Below are positions 1-7,983 of a stretch of DNA of 64,000 bases, in pieces. The notes below the pieces were generated by a model. That model made no database searches, was not told where the DNA came from, and saw nothing but the letters and a program-made list of their open reading frames with translations. The stretch is taken from positions 496,001-560,000 of the forward strand of contig NZ_SGWY01000001.1 of the NCBI RefSeq assembly GCF_004216665.1, read 5' to 3'. A program made the position numbers and the translations under genes. Source of the DNA: Agromyces ramosus (lineage in GTDB: Bacteria > Actinomycetota > Actinomycetes > Actinomycetales > Microbacteriaceae). Numbering within the stretch: the stretch's first letter is position 1; each line of letters opens with the position of its first letter.

Positions 1-2391
1 CTCGAGGTCGGCGAGCTCTCCGAGAAGACGGACATCTACGCCGTGCAGGCGGACGGCACGCCCTATCACCTCGCCTCGTTCTTCGACGAGAACCGCGAGG
101 AGGTGCCGTGGGAGTCGATCAGCCAGTACGTGAAGGATGCCGCGGTCGCCGGTGAGGACCCCCGGTTCTACGAGCACGGCGGCATCGACATCCAGGGCAC
201 CATACGCGGTGCCGTGAGCACCTACGTCCTCAACCAGGACGTGCAGGGCGGCTCGTCGATCACGCAGCAGTACGTGAAGAACGTGCTCATCAACAACGGC
301 GTGCGCGAGGCGCAGACCGAGGAGGAGAAGGAGGCGGCGTACGACGCGGCCACCGAGACCTCGCCCGAGCGCAAGCTGAAGGAGATGCGCTACGCGATCT
401 CGCTCGAGAAGAAGTTCTCGAAGGACGAGATCCTCATGGGCTACCTGAACATCGCCGCGTTCGGCGGTCGCGTGTACGGGATCGAGTCCGCGGCCCAGTA
501 CTACTTCGGCGGGAAGCACGCGTCCGACCTGTCCCTGGCCGAGGCGGCGAGCCTCATCGCAATCGTGAACACCCCCGAGAAGTTCCGGCTCGACTACCCC
601 GAGAGCGAGACGAACGGCGCGAGCACGGTCGTCGACGGCCAGCCCGTCCCGTACGCCGACAACAAGCAGCGACGCGACTACATCCTCGGCCAGATGCTGA
701 AGGAGAAGAAGATCACGCAGGAGGAGCACGACGCGGCCGTCGCCTCGCCCGTCGCCCCGGCGATCCAGGAGCCCAGCACCGGCTGCCAGACGGCCGGCGG
801 GAGCGCCTTCTTCTGCGACTACGTCAAGAACGTCATCCTCAACAACTACGACGATCCCGCGACCGAGGAGAACGAGGGCGCCGCGATGCTGCAGCAGGGC
901 GGCCTGCAGGTCTACACGACCCTCGACCTCGAGCTGCAGGGTCGTGCCGAGGCCGCGATGGCCGAGAACGTGCCCTACACCGACCCCCGATTCGATGTCG
1001 GATCCGTGGCCGTCACGGTCCAGCCGGGCACCGGCAAGATCCTCGCGATGGCGCAGAACAAGCGCTTCACGGAGGACCCCGACATCGCGGCGACGAGCCC
1101 CGAGTACACCTCGATCAACTACAGCACCGACTTCGGCTACGGCGGCTCCAGCGGGTTCCAGCCCGGTTCGACGTACAAGGTCTGGACCCTGGCGCAGTGG
1201 CTGAACTCGGGCCACTCGCTCACCGAGACCTTCAACGGCGCCCGCCGCGACTTCACTCGCTTCACGAACTCGTGCGAGGGCAACTTCTCCGGGTCGTTCA
1301 ATCCCAGGAACGACGACGGGCGCATCGCGAACAACGCCGTGGATGCCACCAAGTGGTCGGTCAACTCCAGCTTCATGGCCATGGCCCAGCAGATGGACCT
1401 GTGCGACATCAAGAAGACGGCGGAGGCGTTCGGCATGCACCGCGCCGACAGCCAGCCCCTCACGATGTATCCGTCGGACGTGCTCGGCACGCAGGAGATC
1501 GCCCCGGTCACGATGGCGGCCGCCTTCGCCGGTATCGCCAACAACGGCACGACCTGCAGCCCGGTCGCGATCGATCGCATCGTCAAGGCCGACGGCACCG
1601 AGGTGGCGCCGCCGGCGTCCACGTGCACGCAGTCGGTGACCCCCGAGGTCGCGCACGCGATGGCGTACGCGATGCAGCAGACGTTCGCAGGCGGAGGCAC
1701 GGCCGTCGCGTCCAACACCGGCACCGGCGTGCCCCATATCGGCAAGACCGGTACGACCGACAACGCGTTCGACACGTGGATGGTGGGTTCCAGCACCAAG
1801 GCGGCGACCGCCGTCTGGGTCGGGAACGTCACCGGCGGTGACAATCGGACGAACCTCCGCAACATCAGCTTCGACAGCGGTGCAGCGGCGACCGCACGCC
1901 ACCGCATCTGGCCCTCGATCATGGAGCTCGCCGACACCAAGTACGGCGGCGACGAGTTCCCCGACCCCGACCCGAGCGCCTTCAAGCAGGTGCTGGTCGA
2001 CGTGCCGCAGGTGGCCGGGCTCTCGCTCGACGCTGCGAGGCAGGCGCTCGAGGCAGCCGGGTTCGTCTTCGAGGACGGCGGCCAGCAGGACTCCAACCTG
2101 CCCGCCGGTACGGTGGCCGGCACCGATCCGTCGGGCCAGGCCGGCCGCGGCGCCACCATCCGCGTGTTCACGAGCAATGGCCAGGGAACGACCGTCCCCG
2201 ACCTCACGGGCATGAATGCGCTCGAGGCGAAGGCCGCACTCGACGCGGCCAGCCTGCGGATGAAGGGCGGCGGCGGCAACCCGACCGGCACGGTCACGAG
2301 CCAGAGCCCCGCACCGAACAGTCCGGCCAAGCGCGGTGACGAGGTCACCGTCACCTTCGGCGGCAACGGCAACGCGCCGGGTGACGGTTGA
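1..2391 (+). CDS. Class A penicillin-binding protein with two PASTA domains (5' end outside window)
   Basis: Bifunctional cell-wall synthase that polymerises lipid II (glycosyltransferase family 51) and cross-links peptides outside the membrane. The frame is open from base 1, so the N-terminus and membrane anchor lie upstream. Visible in order: the GT51 motifs EDPRFYEH and GGSSITQQ, then a transpeptidase domain with the active-site serine in GSTYK, the SVN motif in WSVNSSF and the KTG motif in GKTGTTD. Two PASTA repeats follow (starting near VPQVAGL and VPDLTGM) before a short Gly/Asn-rich tail. PASTA repeats are typical of actinobacterial PonA-type enzymes. The stop overlaps the TTG start of the next gene by 4 bases, which suggests translational coupling. 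Confidence 0.93.
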   Translation, partial: LEVGELSEKTDIYAVQADGTPYHLASFFDENREEVPWESISQYVKDAAVAGEDPRFYEHGGIDIQGTIRGAVSTYVLNQDVQGGSSITQQYVKNVLINNGVREAQTEEEKEAAYDAATETSPERKLKEMRYAISLEKKFSKDEILMGYLNIAAFGGRVYGIESAAQYYFGGKHASDLSLAEAASLIAIVNTPEKFRLDYPESETNGASTVVDGQPVPYADNKQRRDYILGQMLKEKKITQEEHDAAVASPVAPAIQEPSTGCQTAGGSAFFCDYVKNVILNNYDDPATEENEGAAMLQQGGLQVYTTLDLELQGRAEAAMAENVPYTDPRFDVGSVAVTVQPGTGKILAMAQNKRFTEDPDIAATSPEYTSINYSTDFGYGGSSGFQPGSTYKVWTLAQWLNSGHSLTETFNGARRDFTRFTNSCEGNFSGSFNPRNDDGRIANNAVDATKWSVNSSFMAMAQQMDLCDIKKTAEAFGMHRADSQPLTMYPSDVLGTQEIAPVTMAAAFAGIANNGTTCSPVAIDRIVKADGTEVAPPASTCTQSVTPEVAHAMAYAMQQTFAGGGTAVASNTGTGVPHIGKTGTTDNAFDTWMVGSSTKAATAVWVGNVTGGDNRTNLRNISFDSGAAATARHRIWPSIMELADTKYGGDEFPDPDPSAFKQVLVDVPQVAGLSLDAARQALEAAGFVFEDGGQQDSNLPAGTVAGTDPSGQAGRGATIRVFTSNGQGTTVPDLTGMNALEAKAALDAASLRMKGGGGNPTGTVTSQSPAPNSPAKRGDEVTVTFGGNGNAPGDG

Positions 2392-3365
2392 CGCGCTCCA
2401 CCCTGTCGCCTGCCGCGCGGATCGCCATCGCGATCGGCGCGGCAGGCGCTGCCGCGTTCGCCTGGGGCTCCCTCGTGGAGCGCACGCGGTGGACGCTGCG
2501 GCGCGCTGAGGTCCCGGTGCTGCCCGCCGGCGCCGAGCCCATCAGGGTGCTGCACGTCTCCGACCTGCACATGGCGCCGTGGCAGCGCGACAAGCAGGCG
2601 TGGGTGCGCTCGCTCGCCGAGCTCGAGCCCGACCTCATCGTGAACACGGGCGACAACCTCGGTCACGAACGGGGCATCGAGGGCATCCGACGCGCGTTCG
2701 ACGGGTTCGCGGGCATCCCCGGGGTGTTCGTGAACGGCTCGAACGACTACTTCGGCCCGGTGCTGAAGAACCCGTTCATGTACTTCGGCGGCCCGTCGGG
2801 GCCGATGGCCCGCGCGAAGCGCCTCGACATCGAGGGCCTGCACGCCTACTTCGCCGGCCTCGGCTGGCACGACCTCGACAACACGGCGGCGAGCCTCGAC
2901 CTGCGCGGCACGCACTTCGAGTTCTTCGGGGTCGACGACCCGCACAAGGGCTACGATCGCCTCGACCTCATCACCGCGGCGATCGACGAGCTGCGCGCCG
3001 AGGACCCTCTGGGCGACGAGCTGTGGCCCGACGCGGCATCCGTCAGCGAACGCCGCCCCACGGTCACGGTCGGCGTCACGCACGCGCCCTACCAGCGGGT
3101 GCTCAATTCGTTCGTGAACCACGGCGCGCAGCTCGTGCTCGCCGGCCACACGCACGGCGGCCAGGTGTGCGTGCCGGGGTTCGGCGCGCTCGTCACGAAC
3201 TGCGACATCCCGCGCAAGCAGGTGCGCGGGCTCAGCGTCTGGCAGCACGGACTGCGCACCGCGTACCTCAACGTCTCCGCGGGTCTCGGCACGTCGATCT
3301 ATGCGCCGGTGCGCTTCGCGTGCCCGCCCGAGGCCACGCTGCTGACCCTCGTGCCCGCGGCGTAG
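2388..3365 (+). CDS. Membrane-anchored metallophosphoesterase (YaeI/YkuE-like)
   Basis: Calcineurin-like phosphoesterase of 325 aa. The metal-binding motifs are visible in order: DLHM, GDN, GSND, a histidine in THAP, and GHTHGG. One N-terminal hydrophobic segment (about residues 9-26) suggests a membrane-anchored protein. The TTG start overlaps the stop of the penicillin-binding protein by 4 bases. This PBP-phosphoesterase pairing is common in actinobacteria and suggests an envelope role, but the substrate cannot be read from sequence. Confidence 0.9.
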   Translation: MTRSTLSPAARIAIAIGAAGAAAFAWGSLVERTRWTLRRAEVPVLPAGAEPIRVLHVSDLHMAPWQRDKQAWVRSLAELEPDLIVNTGDNLGHERGIEGIRRAFDGFAGIPGVFVNGSNDYFGPVLKNPFMYFGGPSGPMARAKRLDIEGLHAYFAGLGWHDLDNTAASLDLRGTHFEFFGVDDPHKGYDRLDLITAAIDELRAEDPLGDELWPDAASVSERRPTVTVGVTHAPYQRVLNSFVNHGAQLVLAGHTHGGQVCVPGFGALVTNCDIPRKQVRGLSVWQHGLRTAYLNVSAGLGTSIYAPVRFACPPEATLLTLVPAA

Positions 3366-3464
3366 CGCCGACGGCGAGGGTCGGGCGACCCGTCCCACGA
3401 GACGGTCGCGTGGTCGGATGGTCCGGATTTATCGGCTATCCTTGTGGAGGCTCGTGAGGGCCAC

Positions 3465-3541
<77 letters not shown>

Positions 3542-3546
3542 CCGGT

Positions 3547-3574
3547 GAAGCCCCCTCCTCCGGGAGGGGGCTTC
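3547..3574 (+). terminator. Intrinsic terminator of tRNA-Pro
   Basis: Perfect 12-bp stem GAAGCCCCCTCC/GGAGGGGGCTTC with a TCCG tetraloop, six bases after the tRNA CCA. There is no long T tract, which is usual in high-GC actinobacteria. It could also stop the opposing gene that ends at 3619. Confidence 0.85.
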
Positions 3575-3618
3575 GTCGTACCGGGGCGCATCGCATCGCC
3601 GCGCGAGACGTGCACGGT

Positions 3619-4275
3619 TCACGGATGTCGCACGACCACGGCTTCCCCGAGCACGTGCACGACGGTCCACTCCGGCCCCTGCCCGCCCTCGGCCGCCGCG
3701 AGCTCGTCGGCGCCCACGCGAACCTCCCGCGGATCCCGTGCCAGCCCCGTCCCGTGCGCCTTCAGCACCGCCTCCTTGATCGTCCACGCCCGAGCGAGCG
3801 TCCGGCGTCGCACCGCGTCGGGCAGCGTCGCCGCGAAGGCCCGCTCGTCGTCGGCGCACATGCGGCGCACGAGTGACCGGCGACCGAAGGCCGCGAACGG
3901 CTCGTCCTCGACGTCGACGCCCACGAGCCCCTCGGCGGCGACCCCGACCAACAGGGTGCCGGCGCCGTGCGAGATGCTCACGTCGATGCCGCCCCCGCCG
4001 AGCAGGACCGGCTTGCGGTGCGTCGCGACGGTGGCGAATCCCGGCCACTCGACGCCGAGCCGGGCCGTGACGAGTTCCCTCACCCAGCGCCGGCCGACCC
4101 GGCGGCGCCGATGGAGCTCGGCGACGCGCACCTCGTGGGGACCGGCCGCGGCGACAGGTGGCGGGGCCGGATCCTCCGCCGCGCGCCAGTCCCCCCGGCG
4201 CCAGTGGACGCCCGTGTCGGTCACGCCCTCGACGGGCGGAGCCGGCGTCCGGGGTGGGGCGTCGACTCGGGTCAC
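3619..4275 (-). CDS. 4'-Phosphopantetheinyl transferase (Sfp type)
   Basis: Transfers phosphopantetheine from CoA to the serine of a carrier protein. The 218-aa protein carries the PPTase signature: an SISHG-like region near residue 101, GVDVE with D121 and E123, and WTIKEA with E168; these acids are the usual metal ligands. I chose the GTG at 4275 because it overlaps the stop of the acyl carrier protein gene (GTGA), as do all the other junctions of this cassette. A longer frame exists upstream but would run through the ACP gene. It is last in the five-gene operon and most simply activates the ACP just upstream. Confidence 0.88.
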   Translation of the reverse strand: MTRVDAPPRTPAPPVEGVTDTGVHWRRGDWRAAEDPAPPPVAAAGPHEVRVAELHRRRRVGRRWVRELVTARLGVEWPGFATVATHRKPVLLGGGGIDVSISHGAGTLLVGVAAEGLVGVDVEDEPFAAFGRRSLVRRMCADDERAFAATLPDAVRRRTLARAWTIKEAVLKAHGTGLARDPREVRVGADELAAAEGGQGPEWTVVHVLGEAVVVRHP

Positions 4276-4526
4276 GCCGCCGCCGCGAGCCGGCCGGCGA
4301 TGCCGTGGGCGAGCGACCTGATCGTCGGGTGGTCCCAGACGATCGTCGGGTCGACCTCGAGGTCGAACCGGTCCTCGATGTCGCCGCACAGCGTCAACGC
4401 GTACACGGAGTCGAGGCCGAGCTCGGCCAGCGGCGTCTCGGGGGTGAACGATCCGATGTCGACCTTTCCATAGGCCACGACGCGGCCCTCCAGCCAGGCC
4501 TCGATCGTCGATGCATCCGTGTTCAT
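4272..4526 (-). CDS. Acyl carrier protein
   Basis: An 84-aa carrier protein with the phosphopantetheine attachment motif LGLDS (Ser40) in a typical four-helix ACP pattern. The ATG overlaps the stop of the upstream dehydrogenase gene by 4 bases, and its own stop overlaps the PPTase start. It is probably loaded by the fatty acyl-AMP ligase of the same operon and holds the acyl chain while the dehydrogenase-like proteins act on it. It is distinct from a housekeeping AcpP, which would normally sit with fab genes; none are seen here. Confidence 0.92.
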   Translation of the reverse strand: MNTDASTIEAWLEGRVVAYGKVDIGSFTPETPLAELGLDSVYALTLCGDIEDRFDLEVDPTIVWDHPTIRSLAHGIAGRLAAAA

Positions 4527-6265
4527 CGGACGTCTCCTTCCTTCGGCGCGGGGTCGCGCGCGTCGTCTCGGGTCGAGATGGTCAAGCGGATGCCGCGATC
4601 GGTGCGGTCCACGGCGTAGGCGACGAGGCGCTCCACCAGCTCCGGCTCCAGGGAGCCGGCGCGACCGGCGAGCCGGTCCTCGACGCGACGGAGGCACGCC
4701 TCGCGGACGAGCGGATCCGCCGTGATCGGATCGCCCTCGCGCTCGGCGCACACGCCCGCGAACGCGCCCGCGGCGAGCAGGAGCGTGAGGCGATGCAGCG
4801 GCACGGCCCACTCGGCCGTGTCCGTCGACGGCTCGGGCGCCCGCGCCACGACGAGGTCGAGCTCGTCGCGGGCGGCGTCGAACGCGTCGGCGAGGCGGTC
4901 GAGCACCGCGAGGTGCTGGCCGTTCGTCCCGAGCGCTGCGCGAACCCCGGGATCGCGCAGCGCGGCGCCGAGCACGTCGCCCGGGCCGGCGTCGAGCCCG
5001 AGTCGATCGAACGCGAGGGGGCCGAGCGGCGCGCCGAGCCGGAACCACGCGCGGTCGGCGGCCGCGATGCCACGCGAGGAGTCGAGCCATCCGTCGAGTC
5101 CCGCCGCGATGGTGCGGAGGCAGGCGTCGGTGCCGTCGTGGCCGATCGACAGCACGGCCACGTCGCGGAGGAACTTCTCGAAGACGTCGTAGGGCTCCAC
5201 GCGTGCGTAGAACGTGGAGCCGAAGAGCACCGACAGGTCCTGCATCGCCGACGAGAGCAGCTGCGGCACCAGGTAGCCGCTCGCGGCCGTGGGGACGAGG
5301 CAGTCCTCTGGCGCGACGTGCAGGCCGCGCACCACCACCGAGCTGAACGCGTCCGCGAGGAGGAAGTCCGCGATCGCGCCCGCGAGGAGCGCGCGCGACT
5401 GCGGGAGGTCGAGCACGGAACCGCCGTAGAGCGACCGCTCGCCGGCGTACCGGACGGCGAGCTCGAGCGAGGAGTCCACGGTCGCGACGGCGAGCGCCGG
5501 GAGCACCGCCCGGGTCACCTGCGACGCGATGCGGGCGGTCGGCACTCCCGTGCCGGGCGGTCCGACCGTGCGGCCGACGGGCACGGGCAGCTCCCGGAAC
5601 TCGGCCGCGCCGAGGCGTCGCCCGCGCGTGCCGCCGGTGAGCACGCGGCGCGCGGTGTCGACGTGCGGGGCGGCGACGGCATCCCGGTCCCAGAGCAGGA
5701 GCGAGTGGCTGCGCGGCCCGGACCCGGAGCCGGTGCGGGCCAGGATGAGCATCGACTCGGCTCGATCGGCGTTGTCGACGACCTGCTTCACCCCGCTCAC
5801 CAGCCAGCGATCGCCGTCGAGCGCCGCGGTGCAGGCCACGTGCTCGAGGTCGCCGCGGTCGAGCTCGTCGAGGCCGGCCGCGATGCGCTCACCGCGCAGG
5901 AGGCGAGCCGCGACGGCCGCCTGCTGCGCGGGGTCGCCCGCGATCCAGACATGCGTCGCCGCCGTGAGCGTGGCGACACCGTGGCCGAGGCCCAGCGACG
6001 GATCGCGGCGGAAGACCGGGCGCCAGCGATGGACGAGCTCCTCCGTGGACACCCACCGGCCGCCGAGCGCTGCGGGCACGAAGTCGGCGGCCGCGCCCCA
6101 CTCGTCGAGCAGTGCCTCGGCGGCGGTGCTCACTCGGCGCGCCTCGTCGTCGGCCACGATCGACGCGTAGTCGAACGGACCCGTGGTGCGTGGGTCGCCG
6201 AAGCGCACCTCGAGGTCGTCGGGCTCGCGGACCCGCGGTTCGGCGTCGACGCGCGGCCGGCTCAC
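4523..6265 (-). CDS. Acyl-CoA dehydrogenase-like flavoprotein, second copy
   Basis: 580 aa, longer than a typical 380-aa acyl-CoA dehydrogenase; about 180 C-terminal residues are extra helical sequence. The core shows ACAD-like middle and C-terminal regions, including FLRDVAVLSIGHDGTD near residues 365-380. In classical family members the catalytic base is a Glu in the YEGT motif; here the aligned residue appears to be Asp377. The GTG start at 6265 overlaps the upstream stop (GTGA). Given the ACP and acyl-AMP ligase partners, the likely substrate is acyl-ACP rather than acyl-CoA. It may be active, or a non-catalytic partner of the first copy. Confidence 0.8.
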   Translation of the reverse strand: MSRPRVDAEPRVREPDDLEVRFGDPRTTGPFDYASIVADDEARRVSTAAEALLDEWGAAADFVPAALGGRWVSTEELVHRWRPVFRRDPSLGLGHGVATLTAATHVWIAGDPAQQAAVAARLLRGERIAAGLDELDRGDLEHVACTAALDGDRWLVSGVKQVVDNADRAESMLILARTGSGSGPRSHSLLLWDRDAVAAPHVDTARRVLTGGTRGRRLGAAEFRELPVPVGRTVGPPGTGVPTARIASQVTRAVLPALAVATVDSSLELAVRYAGERSLYGGSVLDLPQSRALLAGAIADFLLADAFSSVVVRGLHVAPEDCLVPTAASGYLVPQLLSSAMQDLSVLFGSTFYARVEPYDVFEKFLRDVAVLSIGHDGTDACLRTIAAGLDGWLDSSRGIAAADRAWFRLGAPLGPLAFDRLGLDAGPGDVLGAALRDPGVRAALGTNGQHLAVLDRLADAFDAARDELDLVVARAPEPSTDTAEWAVPLHRLTLLLAAGAFAGVCAEREGDPITADPLVREACLRRVEDRLAGRAGSLEPELVERLVAYAVDRTDRGIRLTISTRDDARDPAPKEGDVR

Positions 6266-7983
6266 GGCGCAGCCTCCCATCCCTCGAGCACCGAGAGCCG
6301 GCGACCGTCGCGGGTCGCCTCCAGGGCGAGGTCGCCGAGCAGCGAGGCCGACGCCGACGCCGACGCCGCATCCAGCACGCCGAGGCGCACCGCGATCCGG
6401 TCGAGCATGGCGCGCAGTCGGGCCTCGGATGCCGCGCCGGCGGCATCCGGCCCCCCGAGCTCGACCGCGATCGCGCACGAGGCGCCGAAGCAGAGCGCGA
6501 TGCGCTCGGCGAGCTCGAACGACCGGGCGCTCGGCATCGCCGCACGCGGCGCGCCGGCGGCGAGGTCCACCACCCGGTCGAGCTCCGACGCGATCCGCCG
6601 GGCGGGGCGGGCGGACTCGCGCGGCCCGAGCAGGTCGACGAGCCCGGGCAGGGCACGGAGCAGCCGGGACCCGCGACGGGTGACGAGCCGCAGCCGCCCG
6701 GGATCGAGCCATCCGTCGGGCGCCGCGTCGTGCCGCATGGACGCCACGACGAGCGAGGCGTCGACGGGGTCGTCGGGCCGCGCGATCGTGCCGAACTCGT
6801 TGACGATCATGTTCAGGTTCACCATCGAGTTGCCGTCGAAGATGCCGACCACGCGATTGTCGCGGGCCACCTTCTGGAAGCCTCCCGCGCCCGCGACGCC
6901 GAGCAGCTGCGAACGCTCGCCGAGGAACGGCGCGATCTCGCGCACGAGGAGGTCGACCGTGTTGGGAACGAGGAACTTGGCGAGCGAGCTCACGAGCGCC
7001 ATCTCGTGCGTGGCGTGGTGCATCTCGCGTGCCGCCGCGACCATGACCGCCTCGGCGAGGAGCCCGTCGGCGACGGCGGTGCCCAGCGTCGACCGGGTCG
7101 AGGGTCGGCGGGCGGGTGGGCCGCCGACGGCGGGCGAGGTCACCGCGAACTCGAGCGCGACCCCGATGGCGTGGTCGGCCGCCCCGACCGAGAGCGGCGT
7201 GGTCAGCGGGCGGGTGAGCTGCAGGCTCTTCAGCACCGTCTCGAGGCCGTGACCGGGCTCCCCCACGAGCATCTCCGGGTCGACGACCGCGCGGCGCATG
7301 GCGAGCCCGCTGATGTCGGCGCCGCGCGTGCCGTGCGTGGCGACCTTCGGCAGCGTCGTGAGCGTGGCCGCGTCCACGCGACGCTTGTCGACGAGCACGA
7401 GCGACAGCGATCTCGGGCCGGGCTGGTCGGAGCTGCGGGCGAGCACCGTCATCGCGCGTCCGCGCGTCGCGTTGTTGATGGGCCATTTCTCGCCGTCGAG
7501 CACGACGTGGCCGCCGATGCTCGCGGTGGTCGCCGTGTTCGAGAGGTCCGACCCTCTGCCCCGCTCCGTCAGCCCCCACGAGACCGGACCGCCGTCGAGC
7601 ACGAGCTCGGCCATGGTTCGGGCGATCGGGCCGCCCGTGATCCAGGCGCCGACCGCCCCGAGGAAGGTCACCCCGTGCGCCACCGCGACCGTGAGGTCGC
7701 GTCGCGCGATGCTCCGGATCATCAGCATCGGCACGAGGAAGTCGCGGAGCTCGCCGCCGTGGGCCTCGGGCACGTACCACCGCTGCAGCCCCAGCTCGTC
7801 CACCGCGGCGATCGCGTCCGCCGGGAACTCGCGGCGCTCGTCGAGGCCCACCGACCGGTCGACGGGAATGACGGATGCCGCATCGCGCGGATCCCCGAGG
7901 TGCCGCTCGAACTCGCGCACGACGCGTCGCGCCGCCCGAACCGTCGGGGCCTCGTCGAGCACGGCGTGGTCGGCGGTGCTCAC
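6262..7983 (-). CDS. Acyl-CoA dehydrogenase-like flavoprotein, first copy
   Basis: 573 aa. Clear ACAD features: the FAD/substrate region WGLTERGRGSDLSNT (about 136-150), NGxKW-like LDGEKWPINN (about 162-171), and a C-terminal ARDNRVVGIFDGNS motif (about 373-386) that aligns with the RDxRVxxIYEGT block of the family. The expected catalytic Glu is Asp383. An extended C-terminal helical region follows. The GTG start at 7983 overlaps the stop of the acyl-AMP ligase gene. In enduracidin and ramoplanin clusters, paired ACADs beside a FAAL and an ACP are thought to introduce double bonds into the acyl chain; the same role is inferred here. Confidence 0.85.
   Translation of the reverse strand: MSTADHAVLDEAPTVRAARRVVREFERHLGDPRDAASVIPVDRSVGLDERREFPADAIAAVDELGLQRWYVPEAHGGELRDFLVPMLMIRSIARRDLTVAVAHGVTFLGAVGAWITGGPIARTMAELVLDGGPVSWGLTERGRGSDLSNTATTASIGGHVVLDGEKWPINNATRGRAMTVLARSSDQPGPRSLSLVLVDKRRVDAATLTTLPKVATHGTRGADISGLAMRRAVVDPEMLVGEPGHGLETVLKSLQLTRPLTTPLSVGAADHAIGVALEFAVTSPAVGGPPARRPSTRSTLGTAVADGLLAEAVMVAAAREMHHATHEMALVSSLAKFLVPNTVDLLVREIAPFLGERSQLLGVAGAGGFQKVARDNRVVGIFDGNSMVNLNMIVNEFGTIARPDDPVDASLVVASMRHDAAPDGWLDPGRLRLVTRRGSRLLRALPGLVDLLGPRESARPARRIASELDRVVDLAAGAPRAAMPSARSFELAERIALCFGASCAIAVELGGPDAAGAASEARLRAMLDRIAVRLGVLDAASASASASLLGDLALEATRDGRRLSVLEGWEAAP

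Noticed and set aside
1137-3398. 753-codon open frame on the minus strand opposite the penicillin-binding protein and phosphoesterase genes
   Set aside because: Arg/Ala/His-rich composition with no recognisable domain, and both genes on the plus strand carry complete family motifs. It is a high-GC shadow frame.
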